Assembly: GCF_000485595.1 (NCBI RefSeq)
Contig: NW_014577400.1
Span: 123,733 to 145,330 of the forward strand
Source: Priapulus caudatus
Lineage: Eukaryota; Priapulida; Priapulimorpha; Priapulimorphida; Priapulidae
Direction: 5' to 3'
DNA length: 21,598 nucleotides
A program made the position numbers and the translations under genes. The notes under the pieces are model-generated. The model did no database searches, was not told the origin of the DNA, and saw only the letters and a list, made by a program, of their open reading frames with translations. Below are positions 1 to 9,944 of this stretch, one piece after another (position 1 is the first letter of the stretch; every line of letters begins with the position of its first letter).

Positions 1-184
1 CAGAATACGTTCATATTATTATACTATATTATATTTTATTTTCTTATTATATAAATTTATTATTTAAATTTTATTTTATTTTTATTATTTTTTATTATTT
101 TATTATTTTTATTTAATATTATTTTATTTAGCATGCCACGCGACATTCTCCACGCGAGAAGGCCAGCTGATAGCTGCGCGGCTG

Positions 185-1355
185 CCTACAAAGTGTACTA
201 CAATATAAACTTAATTCTCCGCAGGCTTCTCCAAGAGTGTAATACTGACATTAGTATAACTCACAGCTCTTTCGCGCTTCTACAAGAGTGTAACTAAATT
301 ACAAACTCACACTCTCGCAGCTTCTAGCAAGAGTGTAAACTACATTGGTAAACTCACACTCTCACAGGCTTACTCTACACAGAGTGTGAACTACATTGTA
401 TAACTCAGCAGCTCTCGCAGGCTTATACAAGTGTGTACTTACATTATAAACTCACAGACTAGCCGCAGCTTCTAAAAGAGTGGTACTACATATAAACTCA
501 CACTCCTCGCAGCTTCTTACAAAGAGTGTACTACATTATAAACTTCACAACTCTTGCAGCTTCTACAAGAAGTGTAATACTTAAAACTCACACTCTCGCA
601 GCTTCTACAAGAGTGTAACTAACATTGTCAACTCACAGCTCTCAGCGCTTCTACAAGAGTGTCTAACATTGGTAAACTCACACTCTTGCCTTGCTACACA
701 GTGTGTAACTCATTGTAAACCACACTCTTGCAGCTTCTACAAGTGTGTAACTACATTGTAAACTCAGCCCCCTCTGCAGCTTTCTTACAAGTGTGTAACT
801 AAGCATATAAACGTACACTCTATGCAGCTTCTAAGAGTGTAACTACATACAAAGCCACACTCTCCGGAGTCTAAAGAGTGTAACTACATCATTATAAACT
901 CACACTCTTGTGCAGCTTCTCCTACAAGAGTGTAACATACTTATAACTCACATCTCTGCAGCTTTGCAGCTGTCAAGAGTGTAACTAATTATATAACTCA
1001 CACTCTTGTGGCAGCTTCTACAGAGTGTACTACATTATCAACTCCCACTCTGCAGCTTTGCAGCTTCTACAAGAGTGTAAGTACATTGTAAATCACACTG
1101 CTTCGCAGCTTGCTACAAGAGTGTCCTACTATAAAGACTCACGACTGCTTGGTTTGCAGTTCTACAAGAGTGTAACTACATATAACCACACTCTTTGACT
1201 TGTGCAGTTCTACAAGTGTGTAACTCGATTGTTAAACTTTCCCACTGCTCATCAGGCTTTATACAAGAGTGTAACTCCATTATCACTCACAGACTCTCGC
1301 AGCCTTCTACAGACTGTAACTAGCATCATAAACTCACACTCTCGCAGCTTCTACA
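185..1355. repeat. Degenerate ~45-bp satellite containing a splice-donor motif, PNPT1 intron 8
   Basis: About 25 units of roughly 45 bp. The core on the plus strand is CTCGCAGCTTCTACAAGAG, flanked by 'actcaca' and 'tgtaactacatt'. Each good unit has ACACTCT and AGAGTGT as inverted 7-base arms around a 13-base loop. On the minus strand, the PNPT1 sense strand, a unit reads GTAGAAGCTGCGAGAGT followed by GTGAGTTTA, which is the end of exon 8 plus its donor. The units differ by many single-base insertions and deletions, which may be genuine decay or uncorrected long-read errors. Confidence 0.9.
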
Positions 1356-1523
1356 AGCGTTGGATCGGCCCTGAAAAGTTTCTGCGGGACGCGCTTGGGC
1401 TTGCCGCACTGCTGAGCAAGGTTCTGAATCTGCCTAGATGATTGCCTGGCGTCTCTTCCCCCCGCTTGATAGCCTTCAGGAAGTCCTGCTGCAGAATGTT
1501 GTTGGCCGACGCCTCAAGCATCA
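1338..1523 (-). pseudogene. PNPT1: PNPT1 exon 8 with an apparent one-base frameshift
   Basis: The exon opens with [21 protein letters not shown], matching PNPase, then meets a run of six G (plus strand 1458-1463). Downstream of the run the matching frame is shifted by one base: the shifted frame reads [20 protein letters not shown], which aligns without gaps to the family's linker after the LQQDF motif. A seventh G would restore the frame with the expected spacing. The reading then runs into [10 protein letters not shown] and a GTGAGT donor at 1337-1332, which is itself the first unit of the satellite to the left. Whether the missing base is biological or a homopolymer sequencing error cannot be told from one sequence. 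The rest of the gene shows no damage, which favours an error or a very recent allele. Confidence 0.7.
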
Positions 1524-4500
1524 CTCGAAACAAAGATGGCGCATCGATATATATTCTAGTCAGACACGTTAGATGTTTCTCCATCATCACAGAGATGACA
1601 TTATGACAGTAGCATGAACTCCTATGTCACAGTATGACACAAATTATGACATTATGACAGTAGCACGAACCGTCGTCACAGAGATGACGTTAGGACAGTA
1701 GCATGAACTCCTATGTCACAGTATGACACAAATTATGACATTATGACAGTAGCACAAACCGTCGTCACGGAGATGACGTTAGGACAGTAGCATGAACATC
1801 TATGTCACAGTATGACACAAATTATGACATTATGACAGTAGCACAAACCGTCGTCATGGAGATGATGTTAGGACAGTAGCATGAACTCCTATGTCACAGT
1901 ATGACATTATGACAGTAGCACGAACTGTTGTCACAGATGACGTTAGGACAGTAGCATGAACTTCAATGGCGATTAAACGAGGACGGCTCCACTCACCAAC
2001 GTTGTTGTTACCGCTGCCCGTGACAACTAGATTGAGTGCGCTGTGAGCCAACTGTCTACGCGTCGGGTTAACGATCAATTCACCATCCACCATTCCCATT
2101 CTCACTGCACCTGGAAAGCACATTAAATTTTATGCAATTGATGTGCAAATTGACGCAATTAATTAATTTGTGAAGAAAATTAATGTAACAGACAAGTTTG
2201 GAAATATAGAATGAATATAAAAATAGATGTGACAGTTAATTCTTTTACCTACACCAGACATCAAAAAATGTTATTTACTGTTTAATTAGCCATTACTTCC
2301 TGTAGATACAATTGGTAACGGTTATTAGTAAAGGGTGGGACGATACGGGTAAATCACGATACGATCTGCATCCCGATACCTCTCACGATATGATACATAT
2401 CGCAATGCTTTCACGAGAAACTACCTAGCAAACTACACAGTTAACCGGTACTCTACCAATCATGTGAATGCTTAGTCGACAACTGCTATTGAATAGCTGC
2501 GAATTGTTTCATGCTTCGTTTCATTTTTATGAAACTAAGCTACGAAAATATGGATTTTATTCAGTAGAGTATCGATACATCATGTATCATGAATAGTCAA
2601 ACATATCGATGCATGTATGATCGAGGTTGGTATAGCGATAAATCGATATATCAATGAATCGTCCCAACCCTAGTTATTATTCTAATAAGTAGTGTGATCC
2701 CTATACAACAGACTAAACGTATGTATTACCAATAGGTCCTGCCCATGGTATATCAGATACTGCGAGTGCAGCTGAAGCTAAAACAAAAGAAAGAAGTAAT
2801 TTTAAATTCATGTTTGCAAAATCCAGCCACTTTTTGTAACGACTAGGCTTATTGCACATTCGACCTTTAATTAGAAATTAGATGCAAGCAAGTTTTAGAA
2901 GCAGAATATTAGCCTATGATTACATCATGATTATTTAGATGATTATGGTTACGATATACACATATTATGATCAGAAGTAAATAATCACAAAGTATTGTAA
3001 TCAGAATTATGGTAATCAGCTATTGTAATCAATTGATCACAATTATTGTAATCATTAAATGTAAAACATCACATATGTGATCACTTACTCCTGATATAAT
3101 GTACATATGTATTCATTGAGATTTCAACAGAAAATAACCTCTGGCAGCGACTGCTTTGAGCAGTATTTGGATAAGACGGTTACCTGCGTTGATACTGACT
3201 ACGTCTGGATCATTGACTCCATCCACTGCCAACAGGTTACACACGAGCTGAGTCTCGTAAAAGTACCCATCGGGAAATAAAGGCCTCAGCGACCGATCTG
3301 AAAACAGCAGTAGCAGCGTCATGGGACGAAAAGCAAGCATTGTGAAAGAAAATCTATTAGATGTAAATTTTCTATTTATTATTACAATCATCATTCATCA
3401 TCATTATCATAATTCTACGCTTCTGCCATAAACACATGTATATATATAATATATATCAGTGTTCCCCTGGTGTATGATAAGTGAGGCAGGCTGCCTTGCT
3501 AGTTTTTATTATCTGCCACACTCAAAATTTGCTGAAATGACTGTCTCACTGCATATTCTCGGGTCGTTCTCAAATTGTTATCTGGTCGGAGCTTCCCAGT
3601 ATCAGATTTTCTCCCTTACATCCCCTACCCGGCATTTACCCCACATTACCCGCATTACATTATTGATCAATGCTGCCACACATCAAAGCAAACACCGCAG
3701 GCACTGCAATCCTTGATACACACACACAAACACAAGGACACTCACACATTAACGCATGCATGCACGCACACACGCACGCGCACGCACGCACGCACGCACA
3801 CACACAGGCATGCACACACACTACTGGGGTCAACTCAACAAGAATACTGATGCGCTTCATTACCTATAGCACGTCCAGTAAGGATTTCCTGGTCGCTTGC
3901 ACCCAACTCTCTTCTCAAGAAATTTGTAGGTATTCTCCCTGCCGCTGCAGCCTTCTGCCTATAGTCAACCTAAAAAATGTTTTACCAAAATAATTTAATC
4001 GGCAGAGAGCACTAACATATTAGCCACTTAGTACTGCGATACCATTACCATTTCCGGTTCAATTGAAATTAACACCGAGCGTAATTAATCCCAGATTAAT
4101 TAGTCCTTATTAGCCAAGTTAATTTTTTCAATGTTTATTACACGCAGGTGAACTCTGAATACATTACTAGAGATTATAATACTGAAAATGTGGTTTAACT
4201 GTAATAGACGGTTCTCTAAACTTACAGTGAGAGGCAGAAATGTGGCGGTTGATGGTTTTGTTTTGCTCACTGCTGTCACAATTACACAGGTTTCCCCAAG
4301 CTAGAGGGTAGAGTAAGAAACACAATATTATCAAGTAAAAGGTTCAAAATTTATAAAATAAATGCCACGAAAATATACAGGACTTTATTGATATTTGCAA
4401 TGGAAATGTTTAAAGACTAAACTTTTAATCAGTGCACCTATCATACTTTTTGTGTATTTACCCTTGGTAATTATCTAGATTTTAAAACTCTTATTTATTT

Positions 4501-7062
4501 ACACATTGCGTATGTATAAATAATTTATTGATAGTTAGCAAAATAAACAAATCAAAACATCAAACCAAAATAACACTATAAATTGTATAGTATTTTGTTA
4601 AGCATTAAAATGGTGCAAAGCCTTTACTCCATACTTTACTAGATATAGATTTAATTACCCCTACCTGAGCAACTGCACTGCCATCGGAAAATCTTGCAAG
4701 TTTGCCACTGCCGATTTTTAATGTCCTGCAAAGATATCAAAGCGAATGCCGACCGATCTAGTTTTATTCTGCAAGCCGTAATAATTGCAATTTAATCTAA
4801 AAAACTATACAAACAATAAAACTCGGCGATGCGGTGTGGCTCGCTGGGAGATTGGAGCTGGAGCTGCTGCTGATTGCGGTGGGCGTGCGTGCGTGGGGGC
4901 ATACCAGCTGTAAATAGGTCAAGAATTAACTCGCCAAGTGTTGCGTCGATGTCCAATCTCCCAACAAGCCACACCGCGTCGCCGAGGGCACAAGAGTCGT
5001 TAGTAGCTGCCTATTGTTTTAAGTTAGGCGGGTTATGGAGTCGATTTGCTGGCAACGGAATTGAGAATCATGTCGTACGTTTTAGTCTGTATCTCCGGAT
5101 TGCGGGTGTATACGAGGAAACGATTTCGGATAATGCTAGGCGAATGTATACTGTGTACGATTTGAGCTCAAGTTGGTTGAGTTACGCGTAGTAAATCGTA
5201 GGTATTCTAAGGCTAGTAAATGACGAATTTCCCTTGTTAATATTGAAGTCACACTCCTTCCCTATTATCTACTTCTGATATTAGTAATGAACATGCCCCA
5301 TGCGACTGAAACAATCGTACATTCCCCCCCTCCATACATCAACTAATGCCACCCCATTCAAGTGCACAGCCATGCTGCGCGTGCTGGCACTCTATCAATA
5401 AATCTGTAATGGTAAAAGTGGGTGACACGGGTGTCGCAGGCCTCTTTTTTTGGTGACCTTTGAAAATACAATGTAAGAACGTCGCGCGATAGCGCTATAT
5501 GGCTCAAAGGATGTTAGGAATATTAAACAACTAGTATTTTTTAGTTGTTTAATTGGGCAACTAGCTAATAACTTGTCCGACATACTTTCAGTTTCACTTG
5601 TCCCGGGCAATCGGACAACCGTCAGTGTCGAGGGCTGATTATTAATTACTTTTAACTTACTTATCTACGTTTTTAAATAACCTCCTAATATTATAAATCA
5701 GTAAATGGCCTCTTAATATGTGACCGTTTCCTAGGTAGTAGTATATAGGTAGTAGTAGTTACTACTAGTAGTAGTAGTATGAGCAGTAGTGACTAGGTGA
5801 CATGGCTATACTAGTATTGACCAGGTATAGTTCAAGTGTTGTACTACTTCAGTACTTCAACTACTTGTACTAGCTAAGTATTAGTGTTACTATTACTACT
5901 ACTAGTACTTCAACTACTTGTACTAGTATTAGTGTTACTATTACTACTACTAGTACTTGTACTTTGTAGTTGTACTGTACTTAGCTCTAGTACTATAGCC
6001 CGCGTTCATTAACTGCCTGCCCGCCTGTGAAATTTTTTCCCCCACGAGAGTTCCGGACCACAGCCAATCAGCGCACTCCATTCATTCGACTTCCTCGAAG
6101 CAACAATGTAAAATGAATACGAACCCCCCATCCCCTAACCCGAACCCGAACCCGAACCCTAACACTAACTATAATCCAACCATATATACGAACCATCATA
6201 CGAACCATAATCTATGGTGGGTCCGGAACTCTCGTGGGAAAAAAAATTTCGCGGCCTGCCTGCTGTCTGCTGCCGCGCTGCTGCTGCTGCTGAGAGGGTC
6301 TATGTCCCCCGGGGTACTGCCAAAACGTACCCTGGTACTATCTAATATGCCGGACCGTACCTCGCCGTAACCCTAACCCTAACCCTAACCATATCAAATA
6401 GTGACCAGGGTACGTTCCGGTAGGCTGCGACTATAGGGACAGCGCGTCTCCCAAGGTACCGAATTCTCTCCCTAAAGGGCCTGTGTGTGATTATTATTAT
6501 TATTTTGAATTAGGGATAGGGTTAGGGTTAGGGTTAGGGTTAGGGTTAGCCCGGTTAGGGTTAGAGTTAACTGATTCTATTAATTGTTAATTAATAATGC
6601 GCCATCTAGCGGATCACTATCTCTCCCCGGAGTCGGACTTGGGAGACGCGCTGTCCCTAGTGGCATTCCGTTCCGGTATACCGGACCGTACCCAGGGTAC
6701 GTTCCGGCAGTACCCTAGGGGACATAGACCCTATGAGCGCTGCTGCTGCTGCTGCGCCTGCTGCCGGCCTGCGGCAGTTAATGAACGCGGGATATATTAC
6801 TAGAGCTATACTGTACTCTGTAGGCCTAGTTCTACTGTACTCCGTAGCCGTAGGCTGTAGGCTGTACTTTACCGGCACAAGGTTAGGGACCTCACCTGCC
6901 ACCCAGTGGAATTTCTACTTCGGCAGATGCTATATTTTTCCAGCTGTTTGTGTGTTTGCATCTTTTCAACGTTCTTAGTATACTCTTCAGAGTCGACACT
7001 CGGTTTTCGCAAAGAAAACAACTAAATTGAATAACGCGAGGAAACTTCATGTAAGCTGACAT
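1338..7062 (-). CDS. PNPT1: PNPT1, mitochondrial polyribonucleotide nucleotidyltransferase; 5' half of gene, 8 exons
   Basis: PNPase is a phosphorolytic 3'-5' exoribonuclease of mitochondria that also takes part in RNA import and decay. I read exons, in gene order, at 6896-7062, 4665-4725, 4226-4300, 3864-3969, 3184-3297, 2730-2777, 1997-2110 and about 1338-1523. Each has AG/GT borders and the phases join without a break until exon 8. Exon 1 gives a basic leader (start [10 protein letters not shown], upstream in-frame TAG) ending EVEIPLGGR. Then come [20 protein letters not shown], a [20 protein letters not shown] segment (residues 102-121, the RNA-binding loop of RNase PH domain 1), [40 protein letters not shown] and [14 protein letters not shown], all family hallmarks. 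The second RNase PH domain, KH and S1 domains lie beyond the left end. Exon 8 needs one extra base in a G run (plus strand 1458-1463) to keep reading a PNPase-like sequence. The exon 8 end is the least certain border. Confidence 0.93.
1588..1965. repeat. 89-bp minisatellite filling PNPT1 intron 7
   Basis: Units start at 1588, 1677, 1766, 1855 and 1932. The first four are exactly 89 bp apart and the fourth is 77 bp, having lost the 12-base 'acaaattatgac' segment. Within a unit the motif 'tatgacagtagca' recurs twice, so the unit is itself a duplicated half-unit. In contrast to the satellite at 185-1355, these units differ almost only by substitutions. The array takes up most of the 473-bp intron between exons 7 and 8. 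Confidence 0.93.
2329..2672. mobile_element. hAT-like MITE in PNPT1 intron 6
   Basis: The two ends read taaagggtgggacgat and, inverted, tagggttgggacgatt, an imperfect terminal inverted repeat. They are flanked by GTTATTAG at 2321-2328 and GTTATTAT at 2673-2680, an 8-bp target duplication with one mismatch, the size made by hAT transposases. The interior is AT-rich with repeated 'cgatac/gtatcg' words and no coding potential. It lies in the intron between exons 6 and 7. Confidence 0.65.
3719..3826. repeat. CA/CACG microsatellite in PNPT1 intron 4
   Basis: A stretch of ACAC and GCACGCAC dinucleotide and tetranucleotide repeats with interruptions, 38 bases downstream in gene terms of exon 4 (low end 3864). 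The open frames across it, His-Thr or Cys-Val rich, are a consequence of the repeat and not genes. Confidence 0.95.
4822..4986. repeat. Inverted repeat (34-bp arms) in PNPT1 intron 1
   Basis: The arm at 4822-4855 starts ctcggcgatgcggtgtggc. The arm at 4953-4986 is its reverse complement with about four mismatches. The 97-base spacer includes CTG- and GTGCGT-rich sequence. This is a foldback or small MITE; no clear target duplication was found. Confidence 0.7.
5718..5970. repeat. AGT/ACT trinucleotide-rich tract with a duplicated 50-bp unit
   Basis: The left part is rich in AGTAGT and the right part in ACTACT, so the strand can fold back on itself. In the right part a block starting 'acttcaactacttgtacta' and running into 'ttagtgttactattactact' occurs twice, about 50 bases apart. 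It sits directly outside the left arm of the foldback structure in PNPT1 intron 1. Confidence 0.8.
6008..6265. mobile_element. MITE with ~40-bp inverted repeats, nested in the foldback
   Basis: The left end gcccgcctgtgaaatttttt, followed by cccccacgagagttccgga, pairs with the right-hand sequence tccggaactctcgtgggaaa followed by an A-rich run and gcggcctgcctg. The interior has degenerate telomere-like CCGAACC/CCCTAA units (about 6135-6165) and 'accacagccaatcagcgcac', a phrase I associate with small inverted-repeat elements of invertebrates. No open frame of interest is present. Confidence 0.6.
6522..6567. repeat. Interstitial TTAGGG telomeric repeats
   Basis: Several perfect TTAGGG hexamers with one interruption (GCCCGG). 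They lie opposite CCCTAA hexamers at about 6366-6395, so the two arrays are inverted relative to each other within the foldback. TTAGGG is the ancestral animal telomere repeat. Confidence 0.9.
6896..7062 (-). CDS. PNPT1: PNPT1 exon 1: start codon and mitochondrial targeting peptide
   Basis: The start ATG reads on the minus strand from 7062; the same frame has a TAG about 45 bases upstream and no earlier ATG, which fixes the start. The first 45 residues are rich in Lys, Arg, Ser and Leu with a single acidic residue (Glu19), as expected of a cleaved mitochondrial presequence. The RNase PH domain then begins at EVEIPLGGR. The exon ends in a split Arg codon (AG, phase 2) before a GTGAGG donor and joins the G at the start of exon 2 to give [11 protein letters not shown], the equivalent of the family's conserved LGNRKLEISSGK region. 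The presequence itself is not conserved, so this exon rests on frame, phase and composition. Confidence 0.8.
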
Positions 7063-8293
7063 GTTTAACTGTGCGCGCCATCTAAGCGTATCTATTCCAA
7101 AAGGCTAGCGCTTCCGGTCAGAGATTCACTTCCGGTAATGCATGTGTACGTGCGAAGCATTCCAGCTGGTAACTACTTTACAGTTGATGTTTACATTCTT
7201 GTTTCCGATCTCTATTGAATTTGACAATTTTGATTTCGTGTTTTGTGTTTACTAGTGATTATAGCTTCTGTTTGCAATTACAGCCGATGATGACAAATTA
7301 AAATACGTTTGTAACCTAGTTTTATTTAACTTTTAACTTTTTTTAAGTACCCCCCCCCCACTCAGTGTTATTGAAGGTACGCATATGCTCGTTCCCTCCC
7401 TTTGAAAGCACCCCCCTATCTCAGGACTGCCAAAATTTCTGAACCCGCCTTTCGCGGGCTTTTTGCTGGTTTTTCCTACCTTGGAGACCCCCTAAATCCT
7501 GAACACTGCTCAATGTACCCCCTATTCCCTTTTTCACAATTTTGGCAGGTTCCACGACGTCGTACACGACGCTTGTTAAGCACCATCTTGCTGAGCAGAA
7601 GCCGTATCCCATGTACACGTTCTGTTGTTATCTCTATTACAGATTTCGAGAAGTCTGTACTATCGAGTCGATAGATGGCACCGAACTCTACACTACGTAT
7701 AGACTGCATGTACCCGTTCGCCACCTTCACTGCGGTACGTATCCTTCGCACTGATCCTTCGCTACACTGACGCAAGGCACTGACGTAGTGACGTTAGTGT
7801 AGCGTGTGGAACTGTCGACCGGGTACCAGTCTACACTAGGTAGTGTAGAGTTCAGTGATCGAGGGGAACTAGGGGGCAATATTTTTACTTTTCAAAATGA
7901 AATAATCCTGAATGAGCTTTCAAAACTAGCAGGAATTTCAGGAATTTGATTCTGGGATTTGATAATTAAAGTTTTCTATGATATTCAAGATGAAAGAGAG
8001 AGAGGAAAATCACCCCCTTATTAACGAAATCTCCGGGTGAAAAGTCAAATACACCCCCTTTTTTACAATTCTTGGGCCGGATTTTGTCGCGCGAAAAATA
8101 CCCCTTTACCGGAGATTTTGGGAACGCGCACGCGACCTCGGAGTGGGGGGGCCGGGGCTCATACTCATAGCCATGGCATTACATTAGGCATTACTCATTA
8201 GTCCGAGCCGACGCAGACCCCAGTAACCTGCACCCTCAGATTAGCAAAGCGGAGTTATAACGTCTGCATTTGCGGACTAATAGCTATAGGCAT
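7063..8293. other. PNPT1 5' flank and intergenic spacer
   Basis: The PNPT1 leader and promoter must lie at the left edge of this stretch; I see no clear TATA box or initiator. The short open frames at about 7400-7775 overlap on both strands and have no conserved motif. Runs of C (7350-7359, 7409-7415, 8143-8149 as G) and two hairpins (7760-7804, 7830-7849) are the only structures noticed. Confidence 0.5.
7760..7849. repeat. Two adjacent hairpins
   Basis: cgctacactgacg at 7760-7772 pairs with cgttagtgtagcg at 7792-7804 with one mismatch. Just downstream, tctacacta at 7830-7838 and tagtgtaga at 7841-7849 form a perfect 9-bp palindrome with a 2-base centre. Both share the words 'ctacact' and 'agtgtag', so they may be parts of one element. 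Confidence 0.75.
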
Positions 8294-8549
8294 AGGGTCT
8301 ATGTCCCCCAGGGTACTGCCGGAACGTACCCTGGGCCTGGGTACGGTCCGGTATACCGGAATGTACCGGTACCCTGGTAACTATTTGATATGGTTAGGGT
8401 TAGGGTTAGGGAGTAGGCATATGCGACTCCCTAGACTCGTTAGTGGAGTAGGCGAGGTACGTCCGGCATACCGTACCAGGGTACCCGTTCCAGTATACCG
8501 GACCGTACCGAGGGTACGTTCCGGCAGTACCCTGGGGGACATAGACCCT
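8294..8549. mobile_element. Telomere-repeat foldback element, copy B
   Basis: The left end agggtctatgtcccccaggg is matched by the inverted right end ending in 'ggggacatagaccct'. Each arm, about 100 bp, is built of alternating gguacgttccgg-type and ccggaacgtaccctggg words. The centre has three TTAGGG hexamers (8392-8411), then 'gagtaggcatatgcgactccctag' broken by a short palindromic centre. It has no coding capacity. A near-identical copy follows 277 bp downstream and a rearranged relative sits in PNPT1 intron 1. Confidence 0.8.
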
Positions 8550-8570
8550 CTCAGCCCTAGTTAGGCTCAT

Positions 8571-8823
8571 AGGGTCTAGACTATGTCCCCCAGGTTACTG
8601 CCGGAACGTACCCTGGGTACGGTCCAGTATACCGGAACGTACCCTGGTAACTATCTGATATGGTTAGGGTTAGGGTTAGGGAGTAGGCTTATGCGACTCC
8701 CTAGACTCGTTAGTGGAGTAGGCGAGGTACGGTCCGGCATATTAGATAGTACCAGGGTACGTTCCGGTGTACCGGACTGTACCCAGGGTACGTTCCGGCA
8801 GTACCCTGGGGGACATAGACCCT
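8571..8823. mobile_element. Telomere-repeat foldback element, copy C
   Basis: This copy has the same plan as copy B, with a small insertion after 'agggtct' at the left end and substitutions in the arms. TTAGGG hexamers are at 8662-8681. Both copies are followed by 'ctcagccctagttag', so the pair is a tandem duplication of a unit of about 277 bp rather than two independent insertions. Confidence 0.8.
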
Positions 8824-9678
8824 CTCAGCCCTAGTTAGTAGGTCCAATCTTGTCATTCTTGACCAACTGAACTAACACTAAGTAGTAAGTACTAAGTACT
8901 AATACTAATAGTAATATTACTAGTAATACTGCATTAATTACTGGCTACTGCACCTTGCCTATTTCTAACCATGTACTATGTAGCCCTTCCCTCTGCAAAA
9001 GGGTTATGCAGGATGTTACATAACCCGTCCAAGCTGCAAGATTAACGTCAATTTACGTTATTTAATATTTATGCAGCCGGAAACCAAACCATTTAGAGTA
9101 GATTTGTCTTCTACCTATATTAAAATTAAAACTGATTGAACTGCTGAAAAAAATGAAAATACTTATATCTCAAAGAAGGTAATTAACGTAAAGCTAGGAT
9201 TTCCAAAAATAATTTCTAATTGGTCTCGTGTTTCTCCCAATTTTACGATGGCATTATTGCTCGAGTAACAACACTGTAAATAATATAACATAGTAAGCGA
9301 CTGTCTAGAGTAGCACTACACATTAGAACATCTACATGTCTTAGAACCTTCGTACAATAGCTATCGCGACATAGTATATAATAACTAGCATAGCTATACA
9401 ATCGCTCACTTACATCAGTAGTGGCGCTACTACTGGATCAAAGATAGTTTGGGACCCCGCAAATGTGTTTTTCGCATATGTGCTAAACTAATCCGGGACC
9501 CGTGCTAAACTAGGCCTGGGCCCTACTACTCTCGGCAGTTGACGGGAGCACACATGATTTGCGACATGACTTGGCACGTACAAACATTAATTGTCTTCGT
9601 CACGTGCAACCTTATCATCTAGCGACACAAGTTAAGGACGGACAGACCTGCGAGACTGCACCGCTGCCATGGCCACCA
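8824..9678. other. Intergenic, no gene recognised
   Basis: A tract of 'agtactaagtactaatac' type repeats at 8878-8930 and otherwise unremarkable AT-rich sequence. The short open frame at 9559-9750 starts at a poor context and resembles nothing I know; part of it belongs to the duplicated TMCO4 leader. Confidence 0.5.
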
Positions 9679-9679
9679 C

Positions 9680-9944
9680 GTCCGAACTTTGAATCGGCTT
9701 CGTCGTCTGTAACCTTCTCGTTAGTGACGACTAAAAAACATTCTGTTTAGCAAGCGACTCAAGTTGATGTGAGAGGAACAACAAGAGGACAAACGACAAG
9801 AGGCCGTCACGGCTCTCGGTAGTTAACGAAAGCTCACAGGGTTCGCGATTCGACTTATAGTTACCTCAGTGTACGAACTTTAAATTGGCTTTGTCGCTTA
9901 CAACCTTGACAACGCAAGTTGACAATAGACGACAAGAGGCCATC
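9680..9944 (+). repeat. Duplicated TMCO4 leader sequence
   Basis: The block starting gtccgaactttgaatcggct at 9680 recurs as gtacgaactttaaattggct at 9871. The end of the first block, gacaagaggccgtcacggct (about 9796-9815), recurs as gacaagaggccatcatggct around the TMCO4 start codon. The second copy is about 55 bases shorter. In the first copy the ATG position reads ACG and the frame stops after a few codons. Confidence 0.8.

Larger units (their letters stand above)
5971..6813. mobile_element. Nested foldback structure with telomeric repeats in PNPT1 intron 1
   Basis: The outer arms include cccgcgttcattaactgcc (5999-6017) and its exact reverse complement (6773-6791). They extend outward through an imperfect 'tagctctagta' match. 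Inside are a MITE-like inverted repeat (about 6008-6265) and a larger foldback (6295-6732) that begins with 'agggtctatgtcccc' and ends with its complement. A still inner pair is at about 6437 and 6638 (gggacagcgcgtctccc and complement). CCCTAA repeats at about 6366-6395 face TTAGGG repeats at 6522-6567. The right arm ends about 80 bases from the exon 1 splice donor. No transposase is encoded. Confidence 0.75.

Noticed and set aside
185-1355. CRISPR array reading of the spaced repeats
   Set aside because: The units are contiguous with no unique spacers, vary by indels, and the context is a spliced animal gene.
3575-3993. His/Thr-rich and Cys/Val-rich open frames
   Set aside because: They are translations of the CA/CACG microsatellite and of the antisense of PNPT1 exon 4.
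4792-4974. Minus-strand open frame starting [15 protein letters not shown] as a possible PNPT1 first exon
   Set aside because: It is acidic, unlike a mitochondrial presequence, and overlaps an inverted repeat. The frame at 6896-7062 gives a basic leader, the right phase and an EVEIPLGGR join.
8301-8834. Two similar ~85-residue open frames
   Set aside because: They are readings of the inverted arms of the telomere-repeat foldback elements; the likeness between them is that of the DNA repeat.
9559-9750. Upstream TMCO4 exon
   Set aside because: The product has no similarity to the TMCO4 N-terminus, and the recognised start at 9945 already gives a complete N-terminal region after an in-frame stop.
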